DNA of 64,000 nucleotides, taken from Sipunculus nudus (taxonomy: Eukaryota; Annelida; Sipuncula; Golfingiida; Sipunculidae). Positions within the stretch are counted from its first letter, which is position 1, and every line of letters begins with the position of its first letter. A program made the translations under genes and the position numbers. The notes under the pieces are model-generated. The model was not told where the DNA came from. It was given only the letters and a program-made list of their open reading frames with translations, and ran no database searches. Positions 22,728-33,169 of the stretch are shown piece after piece. The stretch is taken from positions 58,746,250 through 58,810,249 of the forward strand of contig CM049318.1 in assembly GCA_026874595.1 (NCBI GenBank). The letters are read 5' to 3'.

Positions 22728-25165
22728 AATACGATACTGTCTTATAACTTTCTCACAGTAACTGAAGTGTTTTTTTTCCGAGAACATACGCTGGATGTCG
22801 CGATTTTCAAACCACAATCAACACACTAGACCATTAGCTCTAAGAAATATGATTTTATTTTTGCTTAATTAGAATAATTACAATGTTTTGCCCACCTTTG
22901 GGAAGAGCAATGCCCTCAGCGACCATGTCGCTTTTTCACCCTTGTTATAGCTTGTATGGGATTAGTACCTCTTTTCTACGTCATTAGTGTAGCCCGTCTA
23001 ATCACTTGTTAGTGATCTGGTTATCCCGACCGTCGTAGTAATTGGATAGAAGCCTTTCAAACGAAGCTTATATCACGTGGTACACTTGAAGCCGGCAGTG
23101 GGAGTGGTAAAGCCTTGATGATTCGACTGATTACCAAAACCAGGAGGTTAATTAATCTCGTTTTTTTCTTAATTTCGCTCCATTAGTACACGCCCACTAC
23201 GACCTGGCAAGGAAGCCGACCCGATCACAGGAACAAAATTATTCTGCCACTAGCAGAAAAGTTTTAGTTTTCCACTGACTGTCGCATCATTCCGTTCAGC
23301 AGGCTGCACCGACTTAGATGCTTTACAGCCAGAGCGGGAGACAACTAACTCTAGGGTTCTCGTCTTAAGCAGTAAGGTCAGTATATTTGTGGTTGGCTTT
23401 CAGCTTAATTGTAGACGTATTTATAAATGTAAATAAATCCCAAAAGGCCTATTACTCTCTATATTTATTTGTATTATTAATGATAAATTTTCTGTTATTT
23501 AAATTTCTATCGTGACAAGTATATGTCCACAAAATTAATTTAACATTTCTCTGACTGTTTTCATGTTTTCATTCACGTAATGTTTAAGGTATTTATATGT
23601 TATTCAGTATAAAAAATACCCACAAAGTTATATGGAAGTTGATCGTTGATTCCTTTTTCCTTTTCAATAAGCTGTATTTCTATAATAATTATACATGTAG
23701 CTGTTCTTATGCGCCTATATTTTCACATTAATAATTTTTTGCTAATCTTTGCATGTATCCATTTTTGGATGGTATTTCCTTCAAACTCGTTATTTTAAAC
23801 CAATTCTTTGTAAATCTCGCCGTTTCTCTTTCTCTCGTCTGTGGTACCCTTTTATTAATCTATAAACACATACTTTTGACAACCATAAAATCTGTGGACT
23901 GAACATTATATTGAATAAATATAATCTCATGAAAAATTACTGGGAATACTGGGCTCCCGCTTGTTCCAGTATTTCCTATATTTTCAGTATTTTGACACTA
24001 ATCTCCTGAATAACCTATTTTTTCAGTAAACAATTATGTTTCCAGTATACTGTTTTCTGTTTTTATTTACATCTATTATTGCTGAAAACTCTTGTCGAAC
24101 TGTCCAAGATGGTTTTGTAATCATATACGTGTAGCTATGTAAATCAATAAAGTTTTTATAAGCCGATTGGAGGATCGTCAATTGTGCAAGAAAAATTATT
24201 GTTTTAAGTCCTCCTGTGAAATCTCTAGATAGTTCTTCAGAAGCCTCGTGAGAGCACTGGTAATACAAAAGGGTAGGATTTGGATGTAAAATGATTATAA
24301 ATAAATCATGATTTATTTTAGGACAGTCTTAAGAGTATGTGCAAAAACTGTTTCAGTTTTTTATTAATGTTACCCAACCTGCCTGTTTTTCTGGGAACCC
24401 TAAAAAATCTACATATGTTCTCTGTATTGTAATAATTAAAAAAAACACAGGATTTTATCTAGACTCAGATGAATAGTCCATGGATATTATGTCTCCGCCA
24501 TTATGTGATCAAAAGATTACCCACTTTGTTAACTTATGTAAAAGTTTTGTTTCCATTCTAAAAGTTATAAATACACCAAAAATAGTCTTGACAGATAAGG
24601 CAAAATATAAAGGTCAAGAAATATTTTAGGATGTAAATGGATTTTACAACGAATATGTTGGATTTTTTTAAAATTAAAATATATACAAATTTAATTGTTC
24701 AAAATAATGAAAACATAAACCCAGAATTTTTAATGATGTCGAAATATTTTAATAATATCGACACCTCCATACACTTTTAAAATAAATCGTGCCACTCACA
24801 GACTGTGGCTTTTTTCCCAAAAATGTAAAGTGATTGCAAATTTTCAGGACATATGAAACATAATCCATTTCCTCTGTGATTTTTGCAAAAATTACAGACA
24901 TGCGAACATTCCATTTTTAAAATCATTATATCACGATTAGTGGTTATAAGTCAAATTAATTAGTAAATGTTATTTTTTTACCTCCGTATTGTTCATCAGG
25001 ATATATTCATTTTTGAAAGTATTTTACATGAAGATTTTGTTTTGAGTACTATATGCGCCGGACTAATGAAAAAAGATTATCCTAAATTATGAAAGGAATT
25101 TAAAGCCATATGGCCTTGTATCTACTAATTCATATATAATACATGATTTTTTTCTATTTTTGCAG
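22728..25165 (+). other. Upstream region of bursicon beta
   Basis: No protein-coding exon seen. The stretch 23000-23371 is the least AT-rich part and contains the candidate untranslated first exon; the rest (23372-25165) would be its intron and is AT-rich with nothing recognised. Confidence 0.4.
23100..23371 (+). promoter_or_regulatory. Candidate promoter and 5' UTR exon of bursicon beta
   Basis: A TATA-like GCTTATATCACGTGG lies at about 23067-23081, and a donor of the form GCA|GTAAGG ends the segment at 23371. Splicing from there to the acceptor at 25165 would place a 1.8 kb intron just before the start codon, mirroring the arrangement in bursicon alpha. Signals only; no homology can be used for a UTR. 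Confidence 0.3.
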
Positions 25166-25181
25166 AAAAAAAACCATCATC

Positions 25182-25427
25182 ATGGCAACTAGCATCCATC
25201 TCCTAGTAACCTTTGCAGTGATTTGCGTACAATTTTCAAATGTGCGCGGGCAAGACCGGTGTAAGACTCTCCGCTCCAATGTGACGGTACAGAGGGTCAA
25301 AACATACGACTACAACGGTCGGCGCATGCGCCTCGTCTGCACTGGGGAGGTCCCGCTGGTGAAATGTGAAGGGTCATGCACGAGTACCGTATCCCCGAGT
25401 ATCGTTCACTTCCCGGGCTTCAAAAAG
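25182..25427 (+). CDS. pburs: Bursicon beta subunit (partner of bursicon), coding exon 1
   Basis: Encodes residues 1-82 of a 131-residue secreted cystine-knot protein, the usual size for bursicon beta. It joins the exon at 28588-28737. The start is the ATG at 25182, 16 bases after a TTTTTGCAG acceptor (25157-25165); an in-frame ATG at 25143 lies inside the intron tract and is rejected. Residues 1-23 are a signal peptide (IHLLVTFAVICV core). Mature cysteines in this exon are 27, 53, 62 and 66. There is an N-glycosylation site at Asn33 (NVT). Family landmarks are YNGRRMRLVCTGEV, VKCEGSC and SPSIVHFPGFKK. The exon ends in phase 0 at AAG|GTAACC. A MITE begins only 12 bases into the intron. Confidence 0.92.
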
Positions 25428-28400
25428 GTAACCAGTTTAGGCCAAAAAAAAAGATAAAAGGTATGGTTCTCAGGCACCGCCCGCGTCAATTTTAACCTCC
25501 GCACCAAACATTTTTAGTTTGATTTGCATCTTTCGAGAAGATGAAATAATACAATTTTGATACTGTTTCCTTTTTTATGTAGTGTTTTTAACTGTTTAAC
25601 AAAAAAAAACACTTATTTTCATGCTTTTCCCTGATCATATGACATTTTTATCGAAACTTACAAAATAAGGTAAAAAAAATACCTGATTTCTGAAAAAAAG
25701 TGCCTGAGAACCATATCTTTTTATTTATTTTTTTTTTGGCCTTAGTTTAGTTTAGTAGTTTAGAAATTGGAAAACCTCGTTCAAGGTTAAGAAGAAACGT
25801 AAATGCAGACTCAAAATTCTTAAAATTCATTTTATGATTTTCGTGTATTTTAACCCGGAAATATTCTTTTTTTATTCATTTTCCTATTTCGTTTCTAGGC
25901 GTTTATTGAAAACCACCGAAAAAAAAACCCTTCAACAGGAGCCAAAAATATTCGAAATGCTATTTATCTATTTTCGTTTAAATAGAGACGTAAAGACGCC
26001 ACGGAATATATAACATTTGTCAATGGACGCAATGGTGTTTTCTTCAAGCGTACATTCTTATTTTTACGAGGTTTGATAGCCAGGAAATACTAAATAACTT
26101 ATAGGATAAGGATAAAAGCAAACTAATTTGGCGCAATATTTAAGAAAGAAGCGAAGAAACTTTTTCTTGATTATGAGACCCCACACTTTAGATAACAAAT
26201 GCAGACTTGACAGAATGTTTTATTTGTATAAATACCAATGTTAGTTGGGTAAAACTACACACATACCATTTTTATATACATGAACTGAAGAAAATCACAT
26301 CATGTGTTCCCCTTCATACGAACAGACTGTTTTTACAAATTCGGTGCAGCCTTTAACTGGTATTCGCACATTTTATTCCTTTGAGCCGGAGCGAGAATGA
26401 GCCGGGGGGGGGGGGGGGGGGGGGGTCCGAACGTAAATACTCAATCCCCCTCTCCCAGCCTATACGCCCTTTCAATTGCCTCCTATATTGATATCATATA
26501 AAGAGTTGAAATTAGAACTGAGCACACGCAAGGGCCCAACTATAAATTGATTTTTTATTATTTATCAAAACAAAACTTACCCATTTGTAAAACTCTAAAG
26601 TATCCTACTTGTACTGAGGTAGAGATGCCTTGTACACGACTCAAGCCTGGAAAGAGGGAAATATGTATATTTATTTTCTCAAAAAATCCCTATGTGTAAT
26701 TTTCCTCTTCTTGATTTTGTGGATCTCTGGGAGGGTATTAGTCTCCCGGGTAACAGTGAACCCAACCTTCCAAAAATCTTGGATATCCCCTTGGTCCAGT
26801 AGTTATGGGTGCCTCACTTGCAAGTAAAATCCTATAATGACGTCATCACAGTTCATTCATAGTCCGCCATGTCAATTTTATGGGGTTATGAAAAATGTCC
26901 CCAAGTCTAGGCTTTCTTCACAAATCATGTTTTAACTTGATTGCAGGAAAATCACATCATGTAAATCAATGTTTTTCACATCAATTAAATATGCATCTTC
27001 CTCTTTCTATCGTTGGTGCAAAAACATTGGGCTTGTCTGCCTGACCAATAAGTCAGCGCAAAAAAAAACTTGTACAGGGGCGCGTTTCCGCCATCAAGTG
27101 TCCGTTAAACACCGAAAAATCCCACCCGTTCGATTTGATTAGGAGCGAAACATGTTTATAACGTGTATCAAACATGTTGAAGCATCTCACGACTAAAGAA
27201 AAATCAAAGTGCCGTACCACATGTTTTAAACATGTCTCTATCTAAAACATATTATAAAGTGAGTCATGTCGCATCTACTTTGAAACGGCAACTAACCCCC
27301 ACTTTTTGCAATGACCCAAGCAAGCGTGTATTCCACAATAAAACTAAGAGGTGGAGAAAATTTCGATTTCAATTTCAATATTCAATTATTCATGTCAACA
27401 AGCAAGATACCCAAGACTAAAGATGCTGAAAGATTCCACGTGAACGGTAGAAGTCATGGCTGAGAAATCATTTAGACAGAAATGTGAATGTCGGCTCCAT
27501 TATAGATATATTATAGATATATTATATATCCAACTTATTATTGAACACCCCCCCCCCCCCCCGGATCCGCCACAGGCAGCCCTATTCATACTAGACCGCT
27601 CTAGATTCCCCAAACGCGCTAGATCTGACCGAACGCGCTAGAATTCGGTTTAGAACGGTCTAATTAGAACGACAGCTTTAGATGGGTCTAGGTTTTAGCG
27701 GCTGCGCGCATAAGAATGCGTTCAGAGCATGTTGAATTTCGTGTGCATATAGAACCGGTGCGAACGCTAGAAATAGTGAGGTCTAGCCCTTTCCGCTACA
27801 ACTGCTACATGTGCGCGCAGTTTAGACCGCGCCAGATTTCCGAGGGTAAACGGGAGGCGAGATTGACCTGGTTTCGGGGGACGGAGGCGGGGCGGGGGAC
27901 TATACTCTCATTTTTAAGGTGGGGGGACAAAAGACATTTTGTCATATTTTTATGGAGAAAAGGTATAATTTCAAACATGGTGAATGCCACAACTCCGGCA
28001 TCTGGATAGTTTCATATTTCCAACAATAACCAACCAAGAATACCTTTCCGCCAAGCAGAAAACCAACCCTGCCCAACAACTCCTATATAGATGATGTTTT
28101 TATTTTTTTCCCCTATATTAATCGTAATGAATAAATTACCATATGCTTGATATCACGCATGGAACTTCAGCTTGACCAATTATTTTACGTTTATAGTAAA
28201 AGAAATGTAGAATTTTGTGATTGGTCCATTCCAAGAGTAAATTTCAAATACGGCCTTCTTTTGACATCTATATTAACCAAATTCACTATGAGTATTTATT
28301 CACAGTTGGAAAACGTTTCGCATTTGTAGTTGTCACAGCTTAAGATAAACTATAATACTTGATATAACATGGAAAAAAACATAACAGGCAATGTGATATT

Positions 28401-28587
28401 AGAAAGAAACTAATTACTACCTAGAAGGGTTCCAAATAAGGCCACCATGTGGATCTGACAACCAGTCGAGGAATAATTGAAAATTAATTATTATTCACTA
28501 CCCCTTTAATCAACATTAGCCTGTAGAGAAATTTGTAATATGAACTTTAGAGAATCTATTATTTGTTTTATTTTATCTTTTTTTCAG
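25428..28587 (+). other. Intron of bursicon beta
   Basis: A 3.16 kb phase-0 intron with GTAACC donor and TTTTTTTCAG acceptor. It contains MITE copy 4, a 23-base G-run (26404-26426), a C-run near 27547-27562 and a CTAGA/CGCGCTAG-rich patch at 27590-27690. Frames inside it, such as 27716-28009, lack any family resemblance. Confidence 0.85.
25440..25741 (+). mobile_element. GGCC-TIR MITE, copy 4, next to the bursicon beta donor
   Basis: Left end GGCCAAAAA...GGTATGGTTCTCAGGCACC and right end GTGCCTGAGAACCATATC...TTTGGCC form clear inverted repeats. The first base lies 12 bases into the intron. Confidence 0.85.
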
Positions 28588-28737
28588 AACTGCAAGTGCT
28601 GCCGGGAAACAACTTTCACTGACCGTACTTTGACGTTACAAAAGTGTTACCTTGGCAACCGCGTGGTTCCTGGGCAGACGGTAAACATTGTCGTTAAAGA
28701 GCCCGCCAAATGTGCCTGCTTCTCATGTGGAATTTAA
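28588..28737 (+). CDS. pburs: Bursicon beta subunit, coding exon 2
   Basis: Encodes residues 83-131 and the stop codon, in phase 0 after a strong TTTTTTTCAG acceptor. It completes the cystine knot with cysteines 84, 86, 87, 102, 124, 126 and 129, giving 11 mature cysteines. Landmarks are NCKCCRETTFTDRTLTL, KCYLGNR and the C-terminal KEPAKCACFSCGI. Bursicon beta proteins typically end near this last CxCxxC-type cluster. The intron splits the knot just before the CKCC motif, whereas the alpha gene keeps its knot in one exon. Beta homodimers are also known in insects, where they act in immune signalling. Confidence 0.93.
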   Translation, partial: NCKCCRETTFTDRTLTLQKCYLGNRVVPGQTVNIVVKEPAKCACFSCGI

Positions 28738-28984
28738 TAGGATTTCCTATCATTATTCCGGTTTGAACTCATAGCTGCTGACTGAATTTCTTTGAAATGC
28801 GTCAGTTTGATTGAGTGCTTAACAAATTCCAGGTATTTATGGTAAAGGAACACTCGCTTGATATCCACGTCATGTGTACATTGTACTCGAAACTAATTAC
28901 CATGTACCTGTATTTCTCTTTCTAACAAAACTGTACAGTTGTGGATTTGATTTTCTTTCGCCATATCTAGTGAGAGTCTTTGTC

Positions 28985-28990
28985 AATAAA
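28985..28990 (+). terminator. Putative poly(A) signal of bursicon beta
   Basis: AATAAA about 250 bases past the stop codon, followed by a T/G-containing stretch. Confidence 0.6.
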
Positions 28991-30853
28991 CTGTTAAACT
29001 GTGAACGTACTCAGAACTGCTCTTTGAATAACTGATAATATTACATTTGTCCTGTCAGAAAAAAAATAAGAAATTTAAAAGAAATATACTTTAATCTAAT
29101 CCAAGATATTTGTTATAATTGAACATATGTTGACGACTCTTACGATGCAATACTTGTACAATAAATAATCGTGTGTGAAAGAGAAACTATTATTTATCGA
29201 GTGAGTGTACATATCCCGCTGAGTCTATCATTTAAAATTATAGTTGCAGTACCTGTTGGGACAGATGCGGGCATGCATGTTCCGACCCAGATGTGATTTG
29301 TTCAAAATAAAATGTTTGGCAAGATTAGTTTTTTGTTTTCTTTAGAGTGTAGTTAAGATTGTTTATATACTAAGACTACTATAGAGAATACTTCCTTTTT
29401 CTAACTCTGAATCAGGACTTATTCATAACGCAGGATAAACGCCTTCCATTAATAGATTAGCCGTGACTGCACGGCTCACCATAGGCATTTAATATCTTAC
29501 TTTTGTAGACCTACATTGAGTCGTGACACAAGTCATACAGAAAACTGCAATACAATTACCATCCATCCAATACATCCATACCATTGTAAACACCCCTTAA
29601 TCCTAACATTAGGCTACGAGTGATAAATTTATTAAAATAATACATATAAACCTGTAAACCAAGGTTGAAATCACATCTCCATGGTAACCTGTTATTTCTT
29701 GTGCCGCGTACAGCTGGCTATCGACTATTTAATCTGTGTTTGCGCTAGTAAATTCAACAAATATGCAATAGTTATTAAAGAAACAAGTAAGAAGAGTTCT
29801 TGCATCCTTCCACCAGGGTTCGTTTTTATTCAAAGCATACTCTTCCAGTTAGGGATAGTTTGAACAGTCGGAACTACTTGTCTCAACTGTCAAACTTCAA
29901 AACGAAAATTTCTCACAATTGAAGTAAAGCCATTTGTTTACATTTTACATTATCAAGGTCACTTATTTCATCTTAATCAGTATCACAAAAACATTCATGT
30001 GTATGTAGTTTGTCCTGAAACGAATCTTATCAAACAGTGTTAATGGTTTTTATTTCCGTCTTCACTACATATTTACAAGCTTACGCTGTCGGTAAATTCA
30101 GAGGCACCAGAGTGGAAAATGATACCCACAACCCTTTAACTGCAGTACCGTATGAAGACAATTGAGGGTTGGCGTTAGGTGACGCCATCTGTCGTCGGTA
30201 ATATGGAACTTAAGTCCAAGAAGCGAGACCAGAATTTGGTCAAGATATTAGAACCAAGGGCGGATACATGGGCTGAGAGAGAGAGAGAGAGAGGGAGAGA
30301 GAGAGAGAGAGAGAGATGGGGGAAGGGGTCAACACCCTATCGTAGGTAAACAATTGTGCAGGGAGTACTAGTCGACACATGCAGACGTGTATGGACGAAA
30401 ACTTAGCTGCTTTTTGGTATTTAGATTATATTATTCTATAATCTAGATTTTATAGATAAAAACCAATGAAGAGTGTAGACAAAATTAGATGGTCGCCTAC
30501 ATGGATCCCTCCGCCAAGATCCTGAGCAAGCTTTCCTGTGTCCAGCTTAGTATGAAGGTTAATTCACAAACACGCTTCCCAGGTGAACTGCACATAAAGA
30601 CAACTCCTTATTCCAATGAACGGGTCGGTCCTCCGCTGGGACAAGGATATTGCCATCTCACAAAGGTAGTCGATCCTGTGAATTATAAATGACCTTTCAG
30701 GGTCGAAGGACCATAAGTATTTATTTAGCACCACACATGCATTCAAGGTTTCCCATGTATAACTTGCATATTTAGTGATCTAGCATATACAGAAGGTGGA
30801 GAGAAAACGGAATCTGATTGGTCATCAATTTATCACATATTGTTAGTTCTCCA
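28991..30853. other. No gene seen; (GA)n tract
   Basis: Unique AT-rich DNA with a (GA)n microsatellite at 30277-30317. Short frames at 29681 and 30489 show no recognisable features. Confidence 0.6.
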
Positions 30854-30867
30854 CTGCGCATGCGCAG
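30854..30867 (+). promoter_or_regulatory. NRF1-type palindrome, probable core promoter
   Basis: CTGCGCATGCGCAG is a perfect palindrome that fits the NRF1 (alpha-PAL) consensus YGCGCAYGCGCR. A CCAAT-type GATTGGTCATC lies about 40 bases upstream. This pairing is typical of TATA-less housekeeping promoters in animals. Confidence 0.5.
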
Positions 30868-30917
30868 AATTCGTAGTCGGAGTAACACTTTGGATAATCG
30901 GTCTCTTCTCTTGTGCC

Positions 30918-31025
30918 ATGCCACTGAACAGCACGTCGCAAGAATATTTACTTTTTTCACGAGGGCCTTCATGCACTTTTTGTCGTCCTCGGCAGTCACA
31001 GACCAAAGACCAGAATGTATTGGAG
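30918..31025 (+). CDS. Possible first coding exon, unrecognised gene
   Basis: An ATG in good context (GCCATGC) 51 bases after the NRF1 palindrome opens a 36-codon frame beginning MPLNSTSQEYLLFSRGPSCT, running to a strong donor GGAG|GTAAGA (phase 0). It has a CTFC pair but no domain I recognise. A minus-strand frame overlaps the same bases, so strand is not certain from the reading frame alone; the promoter and donor favour plus. No second exon could be matched to it. Confidence 0.3.
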
Positions 31026-32839
31026 GTAAGATTTATCCCCAACTGTCAAATGATATAATAATAACATAACATTTTGTTAAATGTGTCTTGCCCGGCAGAT
31101 GGCTTCTGTTGCTCCCTCGATCAGTACCGGTGGGTAAATGAACCTTCATTTGGAATGAACAGATAATGTGTTTCGCTTTACCGGCGCTAGCGATAAGTGG
31201 TTTAATTAATTAATCAACACGCGCCTTACCTTACCCCAAATTAATACAATGAACTGTTTTGTTTGACCTATCGGCGGAATGTTTTTGCGACCCCCCTTTA
31301 CGGTCATGTTCATTAGCGCGTCACCCACACGTGAAATTGGTTGATCCACGTTGTGTATTTTGATTGAGGTTTCCACATGTTTTTGTTTGCTCGATCCGGC
31401 CATGACATATCCATGTTTTAAGACTGAAAAAATTGCTTAGTGTGTTTCTGCCACCGCTTTTTCGGCAGTGTTACTAGTATGCAGGCACTATATTCACGCG
31501 CAGTGATTTGGACTTCCGGTGCCTTCAATGCCGGTGCTAAGCCGGACCGTGGTTCTTCAGTATGTATTCTAAGACGTAGTTGTCGGTTCCACTCTTAGAA
31601 TTAGACGACGAAATATTTATCCATTGCACAAGAATCTCCTTTCTCGCGGATTTTTGTTGCGATCGGCACGTTTGCTCCGCACGAAATATAGAGCGATAAC
31701 CTGTCGGCGGATAAATGACGCCGAGTTGTGAGCTTTTGCAAAATTTTCACGCTTATTTTAGCAGTCGGACATTCGTTCGTGATTAGACCGGAAAATTCCC
31801 TGTCGTCTGTCGATATATTAACTGGGCAGGGATTAAATCCCCCATCGGTTCGCTGCTGACCCGCGACTCGTGTAAAACAAAACGGCACGGTCGGTTATCA
31901 GTGGTTATGTAGATAGATCGTTCGTACAAATATACGCCGCTTGAGTTCCAATGTACATTCTCAATTCCCATTCTTCTAATGTGCAAACTTTATTCTAACT
32001 CGAAATTTCGGGTTCGAATTGGCTTTCTCATATTTTTGCTTTTGTGTAGATGATCGTCGCCGCATATTACTGTATCATCGGAACTATTCTCCCGCGCAAG
32101 CTTTATATACGGCTTATACATGCCTTCGGTGTCAAAAGGCCGCTTTGTAGTCTACGCGAAGCGGTAGTTCTTTGCCGCTTTATCCGCTATATCACGTGTT
32201 CATGGGCTTTGCTTGACCGCTTGCCCTTTTCGCCGCACCCGGCGGTTAGTTTAAAGGTACTTAAAAATAAGACTTGTCTCACCCAATATATGCTAAATCA
32301 GGCCCATATCGATGACCTTAAAAGAAAATCAGCATTTAATCACACTTAACTTCATATTCTATTCCTTCTCTTCTATTTCAGAAGATTTCATCCTTTTGGT
32401 TTGGACCAACTTTAATGCTTGTTAGTGTATAAAATTTTGTTACTGCCTTGTTCTTGCGGTTTATCCAGGTCTCTTTTCCTTGACAATTAAGGGCCGATTC
32501 CCATTTGCCTGTTTGTTTGTTACACAAGTTATCCTATGCTTTATCGTTAGGGACTTTGTGTTCTGTTGGCGAGGGCCGTGCTCAGTGTGTGCCTTGTTCA
32601 GTCACGAATTTTTACCCTTACATTTATTTAATTTTTTCTCTCTTTTATTTTCAGTATGGGATCCGGGTAATATTATTTACCTACCTAGCATGACTTGTTG
32701 CTGTTATTGTTTATATTCATCTGCAATAATTTTCAGTATGTTGTTCTTCACTTAATTGCTACCTGTATTATAGTTTGTTATTTTCACATGCAGATTTGCA
32801 GAGGCCTACATTTTTACTCTGCTTTATTGTGGTGTTTTT
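31026..32839 (+). other. CpG-containing stretch downstream of the possible promoter; no gene seen
   Basis: From about 31430 to 32250 CpG dinucleotides are much more frequent than elsewhere in the window. Short frames exist on both strands but none resembles a known protein. From about 32350 the plus strand becomes T-rich. Confidence 0.45.
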
Positions 32840-33162
32840 GCAGAAGTTATTCTGCTTATGTTTTGGGACAGCTGTTTTCCCCGCAAGTTAACACGGGGTG
32901 CTGCTGTCCCCCTGTTTTCCCCCCGAATGTTAACGTGGGGTGTTGCTGTATGCAGAAGTTATTCTGCTTGTGTTTTGGGACAGCGGTTTTCCCCGCAAGT
33001 TTTCACGGGGTGCTGTTGTCCCTCTGTTTCCCCCACAAGTTAACGTGGGGTGTCGCTGTATGCAGAAGTTATTCTGCTTGTGTTTTGGGACAGTTGTTTT
33101 CCCCGCAAGTTTACACGGGGTGCTGCTGTCCCTCAGTTTTCCCCCCGCAAGTTAAAGCGGGG
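32840..33162 (+). repeat. Three ~111 bp tandem units of nested hairpins (possible structured RNA)
   Basis: Units start at 32840, 32952 and 33062 with the hairpin GCAGAA-GTTA-TTCTGC. Each unit then has an outer stem GGGACAGC...GCTGTCCC enclosing a CCCCG...CGGGG hairpin (32879-32898, 32991-33010, 33101-33120), and a second C4/G4 hairpin (32921-32940, 33031-33050, 33143-33162). Stem bases vary but pairing is mostly kept: CCCCAC/GTGGGG in one, CCCCGC/GCGGGG in another, and G-U pairs in the outer stems of units 2 and 3. Those G-U pairs exist only if the plus strand is transcribed. A 178-codon open frame crosses the array, but the spacing (112 and 110 bp) puts each unit in a different frame, which argues against coding. 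I cannot name a family. Confidence 0.75.
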
Positions 33163-33169
33163 TGTGTTG

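Noticed and set aside
25143-25181. An upstream in-frame ATG for bursicon beta
   Set aside because: It lies inside the pyrimidine tract of the acceptor; starting at 25182 gives a proper signal peptide after the splice site.
27716-28009. A 97-codon frame in the bursicon beta intron
   Set aside because: It lies within an intron, overlaps a minus-strand frame, and shows no recognisable domain.
32840-33162. CRISPR-like array
   Set aside because: Repeats are long, internally palindromic and differ little between units; there are no unique spacers, and the host is an animal.
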